This document shows, in pieces, positions 1 to 6,219 of a DNA stretch of 12,804 bases. The notes under the pieces were generated by a model that searched no databases, was not told where the DNA came from, and was given only the letters and a program-made list of their open reading frames with translations. The translations under genes and the position numbers were made by a program. This DNA comes from Rhodospirillales bacterium (GTDB lineage Bacteria; Pseudomonadota; Alphaproteobacteria; Rhodospirillales_A; JACZKS01). Numbering within the stretch: the first letter of the stretch is position 1; each line of letters begins with the position of its first letter. The stretch covers positions 1 through 12,804 of the forward strand of contig JABGRG010000111.1 in the NCBI GenBank assembly GCA_018648445.1, given 5' to 3'.

Positions 1-1388
1 GTTCCATTGCATACCCAGCATAGCTGAGTGTTGCACTTCGTTTCGGAATCTAGCTGCAGCGGGTATTGCCCGAGAAAAACGGCGGCTTGCGGATACTGAA
101 CGATTGGGTAGTTAAAGGTTACACTACCGGTATCGGGAAATTTTTCGTACTGAGAAGAGACCGTTCGAGTTGATTCGAGATAGGCAACTTTGAGCGTCCG
201 GTCGAGATCACCGAAGAGTTCCAAATCGCCGAGATAAGGCTGCTCGAACCCTACCGCCGTGCGGCGGAAATTTTGGGCATCGGCCGAATTGACATGCTCT
301 TTGAGGACGCAATCCTTATAGGCGGGATTGTCCCAATATAAGGACGCCAGTTCGTTCACCAAATCCCCAGGTGCGGGAAAAAATTGCGGCCATTCGATGG
401 TGCCTTTTCCCATGTCCATGCCCATGCCGAGGCTCACGGCGGTGCTGGTAACATCGGGGCAGTCGGCGGGCTTCACATCCGGACGGTAGGGGTAGACCTT
501 GTAAAGCCGGTCGAAATGCAAATCGTAGCGCATGTCGTCGGGCGCTGGAACCTGCATGGCGGCTGAAGGCGCATTCCGTGCGGCGCCTGTTCCTGATAGC
601 GCATCTTCCTGCATAACCAACACGTATTTGCCGAATAAAAGCGGCATGCGGGTCAATACCCGGCCTTCGTCCATCCGCTGAAAACCAAAACGCTGATCAA
701 ACACCACGTCGTCGCCATTCTGGCCAATGACAAAATCGGCGACTCCTTGGGCGACCTTGAGGGCGGCCCCCGCCTGGGGAACCACCGTGCCGACGAAACC
801 GGCAGCCGCCTTGATGAACTGCTTCATCGACTCGTTCTCGACTTGATCGAGTTCAATAATCACGATCCGCATGGTAAGGGAATCGCCGTCGATTTTGACC
901 GGACCGATGGCCGGCCAATCCTGCACGTCCAGAAATGACCCGAGGGTTTGCCCACGGCTCGACATGATCAAGAAATCTTCCTTAACCGTGCTGCCGGCGG
1001 AAAATGAAACGACCATGGCGATTTCGCCGCTGGCCGACCCTGCGATGCTGCTTTCCCGGAAATATTTGATGAAAGCCGAGTTCAGGGTGACGGTAACAAA
1101 ATCGTCGTTGGTCACGCGGCGGTCGGGTGTATCGAATACGGCAACATCGTTCTTCCCGCGGATCGGCACGAAGCGTGGCGTTCGTTTGCCGATGCCGTCG
1201 CCCAGCCGATAGGGTGTTCGGGCGGCGATATTTCCGCGCCATCCATCGTCTACCCTGAGGACAGTCAATGTTCCGGTATGGGCCGCCGTTCCGGTTAAGC
1301 TGGTCGATACCTTGGTTGGCGGCGTACAAGCCGAAAGAAGAATGGAAACCAGGCCGCAGATGGCGAGCGCGCAGAAAAAGCCCCTCAT
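1..1388 (-). CDS. Unrecognised lipoprotein, C-terminus cut by window edge
   Basis: The frame stays open from the ATG at 1388 to the left edge, giving 462 complete codons and no stop, so the C-terminus is missing. The start is well supported: a near-perfect Shine-Dalgarno (GGGAGGTGATT) directly precedes the ATG. Residues 1-21 form a lipoprotein signal peptide: MRGFF, a hydrophobic stretch, then a lipobox LSAC with Cys21 as the lipidation site. The mature protein starts TPPTKVSTS, so there is no Asp at +2 and outer-membrane sorting is expected by the usual rule. The rest is a mixed polar protein with an alanine/glycine-rich stretch (about residues 204-230) and an Asp-rich QNGDDVVFD patch. Near the cut end is a cysteine group, KCNTQLCWVC. 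I do not recognise the family and assign no function. Its GC content looks lower than that of the F1 genes. Transcription probably starts from the promoter at 1447-1475. Reality of the gene is secure; its role is unknown. Confidence 0.85.
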   Translation of the reverse strand, partial: MRGFFCALAICGLVSILLSACTPPTKVSTSLTGTAAHTGTLTVLRVDDGWRGNIAARTPYRLGDGIGKRTPRFVPIRGKNDVAVFDTPDRRVTNDDFVTVTLNSAFIKYFRESSIAGSASGEIAMVVSFSAGSTVKEDFLIMSSRGQTLGSFLDVQDWPAIGPVKIDGDSLTMRIVIIELDQVENESMKQFIKAAAGFVGTVVPQAGAALKVAQGVADFVIGQNGDDVVFDQRFGFQRMDEGRVLTRMPLLFGKYVLVMQEDALSGTGAARNAPSAAMQVPAPDDMRYDLHFDRLYKVYPYRPDVKPADCPDVTSTAVSLGMGMDMGKGTIEWPQFFPAPGDLVNELASLYWDNPAYKDCVLKEHVNSADAQNFRRTAVGFEQPYLGDLELFGDLDRTLKVAYLESTRTVSSQYEKFPDTGSVTFNYPIVQYPQAAVFLGQYPLQLDSETKCNTQLCWVCNG

Positions 1389-1421
1389 AATCACCTCCCC
1401 CCTACGGTACCCCAAAAAAAT

Positions 1422-1443
1422 GAGATACATGGTATGCAATCTC
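1422..1443. repeat. Imperfect inverted repeat, possible operator
   Basis: Outer arms GAGAT (1422-1426) and ATCTC (1439-1443) flank a smaller inner pair CAT/ATG (1428-1430 and 1434-1436), with slightly offset spacing. It covers the predicted transcription start of the lipoprotein gene, just downstream of the -10 box. That is a usual site for a repressor, or for a small 5' leader hairpin. No regulator gene is visible nearby. Confidence 0.3.
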
Positions 1444-1446
1444 GTT

Positions 1447-1475
1447 ATTCTAGAAAATTGCCTGAAAAATTGCAA
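1447..1475 (-). promoter_or_regulatory. Sigma-70-type promoter for the lipoprotein gene
   Basis: On the minus strand a -35 box TTGCAA (1475-1470, 4 of 6 consensus bases) and a -10 box TAGAAT (1452-1447, 5 of 6) are separated by exactly 17 bases. A transcript would begin near 1440 and have a leader of about 52 bases before the ATG at 1388. The spacing and location are good; activity is inferred only. Confidence 0.5.
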
Positions 1476-1502
1476 TCGATTATTATTCGCGTCGACCAGG
1501 GG

Positions 1503-1528
1503 CGTTGCGTTGAGCCATCGACGCAACG
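1503..1528. repeat. Strong 11-bp hairpin with 4-base loop
   Basis: CGTTGCGTTGA (1503-1513) pairs with TCGACGCAACG (1518-1528) around the loop GCCA; one pair is G-U in the plus-strand RNA. There is no T-run on either side, so it is not a typical intrinsic terminator. It lies in the 315-base gap between the endonuclease V stop and the lipoprotein start. It could end or stabilise the 3' end of the sixA-nfi transcript, or be a protein site. Confidence 0.45.
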
Positions 1529-1703
1529 GCGTTTGAACCGGAAAGGCTTGGTCCCCACATATTTGCGGAATCGATTTACCGTCGGATCAACTGGCCGCTT
1601 TGATCCGTGATGTCGGCGTTGACGCTTTTTTCCCGCTAAAACTGGGACCTCTTCACCGCCTTCTTGCAACGCCGGAGGCAGTCGACATGAAGGATGCGGA
1701 AGA

Positions 1704-2363
1704 TTAGCCCGTTTTGGAAAGTTTGTCGGCCAAGCGCGTCGGCTCGGGCAGGCGGTAGCGCGTCGCGCAGGCGAGCGTGAGTTCCACCGCCGTTTCAAGG
1801 GATACGCGGTGGCCGACGGAAACATAAACCGGCTTGACGCCATTTCGCGTTCTCAAGACCGTTCCGATCACTTCTTCGCCGCCCACAAGTGCGGTGCGGC
1901 TGCCCTTTCTCAACTTCGGATCATCATGCCTTCCGGTTAGCCGCGACTTGGCCACGCCGACGGCCGGGATATCTGCCAGCAGGCCCACATGGCAGGCGAT
2001 GCCGAAACGGCGCGGGTGAGCCAATCCGTGTCCATCGATCATCAGAAGATCGGGGCGGGCCTTTAGCTCGGCCAGCGCGGCCAATACCGAGGGCGCTTCG
2101 CGAAAGGACAGCAGGCCCGGAATGTAGGGAAAGCGGGTTTCCTGTTCGATGACCGCCGTCTCGATGGGCTCCAGCGCAGGGTAGCTGAGCGCCTGAATCG
2201 CCGCCCGCGTGACCTTTCCCCCGCAAGGAAAGGCGACGTCAATTCCGGCAATGGTCTCGATCTTGTCGAAACGGTCGACGGTCTCGATCCGGGGAGCGAA
2301 GCGTTTTTGTACGGCAATCGCCTCGGCGGCCGTTTGGGGCAAGGGATTCTGGCCGTTACACAC
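1704..2363 (-). CDS. nfi: Endonuclease V (deoxyinosine 3'-endonuclease)
   Basis: Endonuclease V nicks DNA at the second phosphodiester bond 3' of deoxyinosine and starts repair of deaminated adenine in the cytoplasm. The family signature is clear: AGIDVAF near residue 40 (first catalytic Asp), FPYIPGLLSFRE (catalytic Glu and the wedge motif), LMIDGHGLAHPRR (second Asp), GVAKSRL, then GHRVS and YRLPEPTRLAD near the C-terminus. From the GTG at 2363 the protein has 219 residues, close to the 223 of the E. coli enzyme, and it overlaps the last codons of the upstream sixA-like gene, so translational coupling is likely. A further GTG at 2417 would add 18 residues unlike the family and overlap sixA by about 60 bases; I prefer 2363, although neither start has a strong ribosome binding site. 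Function is firm, the exact start less so. Confidence 0.9.
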   Translation of the reverse strand: MCNGQNPLPQTAAEAIAVQKRFAPRIETVDRFDKIETIAGIDVAFPCGGKVTRAAIQALSYPALEPIETAVIEQETRFPYIPGLLSFREAPSVLAALAELKARPDLLMIDGHGLAHPRRFGIACHVGLLADIPAVGVAKSRLTGRHDDPKLRKGSRTALVGGEEVIGTVLRTRNGVKPVYVSVGHRVSLETAVELTLACATRYRLPEPTRLADKLSKTG

Positions 2364-2826
2364 CCAGAAGTTCCGGCCGCACCACCCAGTTGAGCGACCA
2401 CGTGCCGTCGTCGCCACGTTCCAGACAGGCGACCGTTCCGGGGGTGAAGGCGATTTTGGCGGCTTCCTCGTTGCCGGTCAGCAGGCGCGATGCCATGCGG
2501 CCCAAAAAGGGCAAGTGGCCGACAACCATGAAATCCTCGTTCAGCGCGTCTGCGACTGTGGCCAACTGGTCAGTATTGTCGTTGGGTGCCAGGCCGCTTT
2601 CCGCCTGTTCGACCTCGCGGCCCGGCCCGATAACCTCGGCCATCGCCAGCGCGGTCGCCAGAGCGCGCGCCTTGCCCGAATGAATGACGCGGACCAGCTT
2701 GACCCGGCTGCGCGCCAAAAACACGGCCAGCCGTCCCACATCCTTCAGCCCTTTTTCACTGAGCGGACGTTCGGCGTTTTCCTCCGCCGGTAAGGCTTCT
2801 CCGTGTTGCATGAGATAAAGTTTCAT
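2356..2826 (-). CDS. sixA: SixA-like phosphohistidine phosphatase, QHGE variant
   Basis: This 156-residue protein is a small single-domain member of the histidine phosphatase (phosphoglycerate mutase-like) superfamily. SixA of E. coli removes phosphate from histidine residues of phosphotransfer proteins; the substrate here is unknown. The N-terminal motif is MQHGEA, with catalytic His8 present but Gln7 where most members have Arg (RHG). Other expected elements are present: RPLSEKG (residues 20-26), HSGKARA with Arg54, and GHLPFLGRMAS with the second His at 104. Length matches SixA (about 160). The ATG at 2826 is preceded by GAGG at good spacing. It is the first gene of a two-gene unit with endonuclease V, overlapping it by 8 bases. 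The Gln at the RHG position is, from memory, recurrent in a subgroup starting KLYLVQHGEA, so it does not by itself imply loss of activity. Confidence 0.85.
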   Translation of the reverse strand: MKLYLMQHGEALPAEENAERPLSEKGLKDVGRLAVFLARSRVKLVRVIHSGKARALATALAMAEVIGPGREVEQAESGLAPNDNTDQLATVADALNEDFMVVGHLPFLGRMASRLLTGNEEAAKIAFTPGTVACLERGDDGTWSLNWVVRPELLGV

Positions 2827-2874
2827 TTCTCGCCTCTATTCTTCTCGGCACAGAGGGACAGACCAACGGTAGGG

Positions 2875-2903
2875 AGTGTCGAATTCGATTGATCGATTGT
2901 CAA
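2875..2903 (-). promoter_or_regulatory. Candidate promoter for the sixA-nfi unit
   Basis: A perfect -35 box TTGACA (2903-2898) is followed after 17 bases by GACACT (2880-2875), a weak -10 box (3 of 6). It begins just 8 bases after the upstream terminator hairpin and lies about 50 bases before the sixA-like start, where a promoter is needed. The spacer contains two copies of CGATTG in tandem (plus-strand reading), which may be an operator or chance. Confidence 0.4.
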
Positions 2904-2911
2904 TGGCGCGA

Positions 2912-2940
2912 AAAAGGCTCCGCAACGGGCGGAGCCTTTT
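2912..2940 (-). terminator. Intrinsic terminator after the symporter unit
   Basis: A perfect 12-bp stem pairs 2912-2923 with 2929-2940 around a 5-base loop. The arms read AAAAGGCTCCGC and GCGGAGCCTTTT, so a T-run ends the stem on both strands and it could act in both directions. On the minus strand, where it follows the 43-residue membrane protein gene by about 28 bases, the stem ends in TTTTT. It separates the symporter unit from the sixA-like gene. Confidence 0.9.
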
Positions 2941-2968
2941 CCGTAATTTCCCGGACGGGAGGTATTCG

Positions 2969-3100
2969 TTATTTCGCCTTTTTCGCCTTTCGGGCGTCGG
3001 CGATGTCTTTATAGATGGCGTAGAACGAGTACGCCGCTGCAGCGATAAGCCAGATCACGGTGATCCAGTGATTTATGATAAAGCCGGTTTCCGAAAGCAT
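2969..3100 (-). CDS. 43-residue single-pass membrane protein, possible symporter partner
   Basis: The ORF starts with ATG at 3100, preceded by AAAGG at reasonable spacing, and ends with TAA at 2969. The protein has 43 residues: MLSETGFIINHW, one hydrophobic helix (about residues 8-28, including VIWLIAAAAYSFYAIY), and a basic tail DARKAKKAK. The charge pattern predicts an outside N-terminus and a cytoplasmic tail. It follows the sodium:solute symporter gene by 65 bases and shares its terminator, so the two are very probably co-transcribed. Very small membrane proteins next to symporters of this superfamily are known as accessory proteins or small subunits; by context I infer such a role here. 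No direct motif proves it, and the better known DUF4212-type partners are about twice as long. Confidence 0.7.
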   Translation of the reverse strand: MLSETGFIINHWITVIWLIAAAAYSFYAIYKDIADARKAKKAK

Positions 3101-3120
3101 GGCTTGACCTTTCTTTTATG

Positions 3121-3141
3121 TTCGCCCCGCGCAGGGGCGAA
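3121..3141 (-). repeat. Intercistronic hairpin between symporter and small protein
   Basis: TTCGCCCC (3121-3128) and GGGGCGAA (3134-3141) form a perfect 8-bp GC-rich stem with a 5-base loop. On the coding strand it is followed by CATAAAAG, with no T-run. It is therefore better read as an mRNA-stabilising or ribosome-spacing element than as a terminator. It lies between the symporter stop and the small gene's start. Confidence 0.6.
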
Positions 3142-3165
3142 GGAAAATTCCAACAGGCGTCGACC

Positions 3166-4770
3166 TCAGTCGTCGGCAGCACCGGCAACGGCGACCACTT
3201 CGGCCCCGTCCAGCTTAAACCCGGATTCCTTCATTTCCTTGAAGTCGAAGGGCTGCGGCTTGATCAGGGTCCACGGAATGGCAATCACGGCCGACACGCC
3301 CATGACGATGACGTTGCTGTAAACGACGCCCCACAACAGGTCCATGTCGGTCGACATCCAATACCCGATGCCGCAGGCCGACCCGACGATGGTGCCCCAG
3401 AACACCGCGTCGCGGTTGGTCTTGCGCCAGAAGGCGGCCATGATCAGCGGAATAACGGCCGACGAGAAGGCAATGCCCATGGCCTTGTACATACCCGCGA
3501 AGCCGAAACCGATGGCCCGCCAGTAAATAACGACGGCAACCACCAGACCGGCGCAAACGAACAGGCTGATGCGGCTGAGCAGCAATATCTGCTTGTCGGT
3601 GGCGTCAGGCTTTAAGTAGCCCTTGACGAAATCGTTCACGAACACGGTCACCACGGCCAGGATTTCACCGGCGCCGGTGCTGACCGTCGCGCCGCCCACT
3701 GCAATCACGAAGCAGGCAAGACCTGCGTAACCGAGCGTTACGAAGACCATGGTCGGCCCCACGGCGGCGGCCTCCGAAAACGTGATGGAAGCGTCGCCGA
3801 CGGTGTAGGTTTCGCCGACCGTCAGGCCCATGGCCAGCGCGCCGACGCCAAGCGCGGTCGCGGTGGCCAGCGGGATCGGCCACCAGCAGAAGGCGGCGGT
3901 GAAGAACGACTTGAACACCGTCTCCGGATTATTAGACGCGATCACACGGCCCCAGTAGGTCTGGTTGCAAAGCACTGCGCCCAGATTGCCGATGACGTTG
4001 ACGATGAGGAAGCCGAGACCAGCTGTGTTCAGCCAGTTAAGGCTGTCGTACTGGCTGGCGCGGCCTGCTTCATCGAGAGCCGGCTGAAGGTTCGGCTTGT
4101 TCTCGACGACATTGACGAGACCCTCGTACATGGCCATCGGGCCGACGGATACGAAAATGCCGACAGCGACGATAATCAGGCAGACGTACATGATCACCGT
4201 CATGATGGTATCGGCAAAGATGTTGGCCCAAAGACCGGCGATGGATGAGTAGGAAACGAAAATCAGCACCATGGTCACCGCAATCGCCCAGAACGGCGCG
4301 CCGGTGAAGGCAACGCCCATCACCGCGCCGCCGGTGACGATCATCAGGGTCACCCAGAAACTGACGATGACCGCGATGGTCGAATGCAGGAGATGGTTCT
4401 TGCGGTCCAGACGGAAGCGCATGAACTCGGGGTAGGAGCGGACGTTCGGCATGACGTTCTTAATCTGGCGGCCCAGATACGCCATGATCGGCAACGGGAT
4501 CACCGCGCCGAAGGCATACCACCAGGGGCCGATATAGCCGTACTGATAGCCCGTCCACGAGCTGATCATCAGGGTCGCCGCCCAGATCCAGGTGGCGACG
4601 ATGGATGCGTTGATCATGCCATGGCCGATGTCGCGGCCGCCGGTCAGGTACGAGTCCGCGGTCGCCCCGCGCTTACGCCCGATCAGCCACACCGCCAGAA
4701 TATAGAAACCACCCTGAGCGGCTAAAATCGCGAACATGGTCCATTGCGGCAAAGGTGCTGTGTGTTCCAC
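3166..4770 (-). CDS. Sodium:solute symporter, DUR3-like clade
   Basis: A 534-residue inner-membrane transporter of the solute:sodium symporter (SSS) family, with roughly 13-15 hydrophobic segments. It couples uptake of a small solute to sodium or proton entry. Several stretches resemble the DUR3 urea/polyamine transporter group: ATWIWAATLMISSWTGYQYG and YGYIGPWWYAFGAVIP in the first helices, and GGATVSTGAGEILAVV in the helix that usually helps bind the cation. The C-terminus ends in a short acidic soluble tail. I chose the GTG at 4770 because GAGGAAGGAAG precedes it at good spacing; an in-frame ATG at 4800 would add ten residues but has no visible ribosome binding site. The gene heads a unit with the 43-residue membrane protein. 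Substrate cannot be read from sequence; urea is a guess from clade resemblance, and no urease or amidohydrolase gene is in view. Confidence 0.88.
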   Translation of the reverse strand: MEHTAPLPQWTMFAILAAQGGFYILAVWLIGRKRGATADSYLTGGRDIGHGMINASIVATWIWAATLMISSWTGYQYGYIGPWWYAFGAVIPLPIMAYLGRQIKNVMPNVRSYPEFMRFRLDRKNHLLHSTIAVIVSFWVTLMIVTGGAVMGVAFTGAPFWAIAVTMVLIFVSYSSIAGLWANIFADTIMTVIMYVCLIIVAVGIFVSVGPMAMYEGLVNVVENKPNLQPALDEAGRASQYDSLNWLNTAGLGFLIVNVIGNLGAVLCNQTYWGRVIASNNPETVFKSFFTAAFCWWPIPLATATALGVGALAMGLTVGETYTVGDASITFSEAAAVGPTMVFVTLGYAGLACFVIAVGGATVSTGAGEILAVVTVFVNDFVKGYLKPDATDKQILLLSRISLFVCAGLVVAVVIYWRAIGFGFAGMYKAMGIAFSSAVIPLIMAAFWRKTNRDAVFWGTIVGSACGIGYWMSTDMDLLWGVVYSNVIVMGVSAVIAIPWTLIKPQPFDFKEMKESGFKLDGAEVVAVAGAADD

Positions 4771-4861
4771 GGCCCGCTTCCTTCCTCTAATTGAATACAT
4801 AATTAAGAGTGCTTATTGCCACAAAGCATAGGGGGAGCAGGCAGCGTTTGGAAGAGTATTT

Positions 4862-4883
4862 AATTCCGCAATGCGAAATTATA
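4862..4883 (-). promoter_or_regulatory. Candidate -10 box and overlapping hairpin upstream of symporter
   Basis: A perfect TATAAT (4883-4878 on the minus strand) lies 108 bases before the symporter GTG, without a convincing -35 box. It overlaps an 8-bp inverted repeat: AATTCCGC (4862-4869) and GCGAAATT (4873-4880), with a 3-base loop and one G-U pair. The repeat may be an operator or a weak 3' end for the preceding methyltransferase transcript. Confidence 0.3.
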
Positions 4884-4908
4884 TCATCCGTACCGGTCTC
4901 CAGGATAT

Positions 4909-5448
4909 CTATATCCAGCGGCGGACGCGTTTTGTGTAGTTTTGGAAGGCCTCGCCGAACATTTCTTCGAGTGTCGCTTCCTCGGTCCCGATGTAACGCT
5001 GGTCCAGAATTAGGGGAAACACGACAACGACGAATATCGGTATGGCGCTTCCCAGCAATATTCCCAGCCCCAAAACGGCGAGCACCATGCCCAGATACAT
5101 GGGGTGGCGGGAATACTTGTACGGCCCGGCGGTGACCAGGGTGGTTATGTCGGAAATGGAGCGATCGGTCGTGCGGTAGTGCTTGAACATCCTGTCGGCC
5201 CAGGTGTTGACCCCCAGTCCCGAAGTCGTCTGGTGGATTTCAAGAGCCCCGATGGCCCACATGTTGAGGAGAAGACCAGCTGCCGCCGGAACGGCGCCAA
5301 ACCAATTCCAGGGATTTTCGAGGATCTGAATACCCGGTTCGAACAGGTGCAGCGCCAACATAGAGGCGACCGCCGCAGCGAAGACCTGTTGTGCCTGGAG
5401 TTTCTTCGGTTCGAACAGACGTCTGATCGAGTTGTTATCGTTTTCCAC
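4909..5448 (-). CDS. Membrane methyltransferase, isoprenylcysteine/phospholipid type
   Basis: This 179-residue integral membrane protein belongs to the isoprenylcysteine carboxyl methyltransferase / phospholipid methyltransferase superfamily, which moves a methyl group from S-adenosylmethionine to lipid-like substrates. The signature is GPYKYSRHPMYLG (residues 108-120), a hydrophobic hairpin (about 121-148), then RYIGTEEATLEEMFG and a final NYTKRVRRW; the paired Glu and the C-terminal basic/aromatic residues match the cofactor and substrate site of the family. Two or three further hydrophobic stretches precede the motif (about 21-37 and 48-68). I chose the GTG at 5448 because AGGAAGTAGGA precedes it; the upstream in-frame TTG at 5475 is less likely. 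It follows the cytochrome b561 gene by 82 bases and may share its transcript. Bacterial substrates of this group are mostly unknown, and none can be named here. Confidence 0.82.
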   Translation of the reverse strand: MENDNNSIRRLFEPKKLQAQQVFAAAVASMLALHLFEPGIQILENPWNWFGAVPAAAGLLLNMWAIGALEIHQTTSGLGVNTWADRMFKHYRTTDRSISDITTLVTAGPYKYSRHPMYLGMVLAVLGLGILLGSAIPIFVVVVFPLILDQRYIGTEEATLEEMFGEAFQNYTKRVRRWI

Positions 5449-5530
5449 TATTCCTACTTCCTGGCCGGTTCCCAATTTGGCGCGATCCTACCATGAAACG
5501 GCGAGGGAAAAAGCGGGAAGCACAAGGTAT

Positions 5531-6187
5531 TCAACCGATTTCGGATTCGGGCCGTTTGCGCCCGGTCACCATGGACCAGATCAGGTTCTCCCGATGGGCG
5601 AAGCTGGAAACCAGAACTCCGGCGAAATGGAAGAAAGCCAGAAAAAGCGTGAAATGAGCGAAGAAATCGTGGGCTTCCTCGAAGACGCTATCCTCGTCAC
5701 CGTCTTTGTGGCCGCGGCGACGGTCGTCATCATCGGCAAGCGCGGTGGATACCAGAAAACCCGACGAAGGGACGGCCGTCACTGTTCCGAAAACCGGGGC
5801 GAGGGGGCCTGCGTTTTCCTCGACGGCCAACGTCGCCAGTCCGGTAAAAACGGTCGCCGAAAGACAGAAAAGCATAACCACGATCATCGCCCCGCCCGCC
5901 GGATTGTGTCCGACATACCGTGGCGCCCGCCCGCGCAACACGTCGCGCAGATAGGTGAGTACCGTCCGTGGAGAATAGATGAAATTCGAGAAACGCGCGT
6001 ATTGCGGCCCGGCGAAACCCCAGATGAGGCGGGCCACGATCAGGATGCCGATCACATATCCGGCCCGAACGTGAACGAACAGAGGTTCGCCTTCGGTTGC
6101 CATGGCGGCAATAAAGGCAGCCAACAAGACCCAGTGAAATATGCGGACAAAGCGGTCCCAGACCGGCACGGTGTTTTTATCCGACAT
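5531..6187 (-). CDS. Cytochrome b561-type di-haem membrane protein
   Basis: A 218-residue inner-membrane cytochrome of the bacterial b561 / Ni-Fe-hydrogenase b-type family, which passes electrons between the quinone pool and a partner protein. It has four predicted helices at about residues 14-32, 38-60, 98-120 and 172-196. Candidate haem-ligand histidines fit the family pattern: His18 in RIFHW, His39 in FVHVRAGY, and His173/His178 (EAHDFFAH) with His187 (FFHFAG). The start at ATG 6187 has a GGGGGG ribosome binding site, and the promoter at 6220-6247 lies between it and the next in-frame start (TTG at 6241), which rules the longer form out. The loop between helices 3 and 4 is long (about 50 residues) and carries a highly charged stretch around ADDDDRRRGHKDGDEDS, expected on the periplasmic side. 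No cytochrome c or hydrogenase gene is adjacent, so the electron partner is unknown. Confidence 0.88.
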   Translation of the reverse strand: MSDKNTVPVWDRFVRIFHWVLLAAFIAAMATEGEPLFVHVRAGYVIGILIVARLIWGFAGPQYARFSNFIYSPRTVLTYLRDVLRGRAPRYVGHNPAGGAMIVVMLFCLSATVFTGLATLAVEENAGPLAPVFGTVTAVPSSGFLVSTALADDDDRRRGHKDGDEDSVFEEAHDFFAHFTLFLAFFHFAGVLVSSFAHRENLIWSMVTGRKRPESEIG

Positions 6188-6219
6188 TGGATTGCCCCCC
6201 AGTGTGGTTTTCCGTGCCG

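Larger units (their letters stand above)
1434..1707 (+). pseudogene. Possible small plus-strand gene with a one-base frameshift
   Basis: An ATG at 1434 opens a 58-codon frame that stops at 1608-1610. If one C of the CCCC run at 1553-1556 is skipped, the frame continues to a TAG at 1705-1707 and yields about 90 residues. The downstream part reads like real protein (DLPSDQLAALIRDVGVDAFF, then LHRLLATPEA), and the upstream part is also plausible (RRLNRKGLVP). The stop overlaps the convergent endonuclease V stop by a few bases, a normal arrangement for convergent genes. Against it: no strong ribosome binding site, the proposed start lies within the lipoprotein promoter region, and I recognise no family. 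It may be a decayed gene, a sequencing error in a homopolymer, or chance. Confidence 0.3.

Noticed and set aside
982..1329. Minus-strand frame of 115 codons
   Set aside because: It lies in a different frame inside the lipoprotein gene, which has the signal peptide and ribosome binding site.
1445..1843. Minus-strand frame of 132 codons overlapping the end of nfi
   Set aside because: Its first half lies in another frame of the endonuclease V gene; Arg/Ser/Pro-rich composition is typical of a shadow frame.
4903..4916. Small palindrome GGATAT-CT-ATATCC
   Set aside because: It overlaps the methyltransferase stop codon, is AT-rich and only 6 bp per arm; easily chance.
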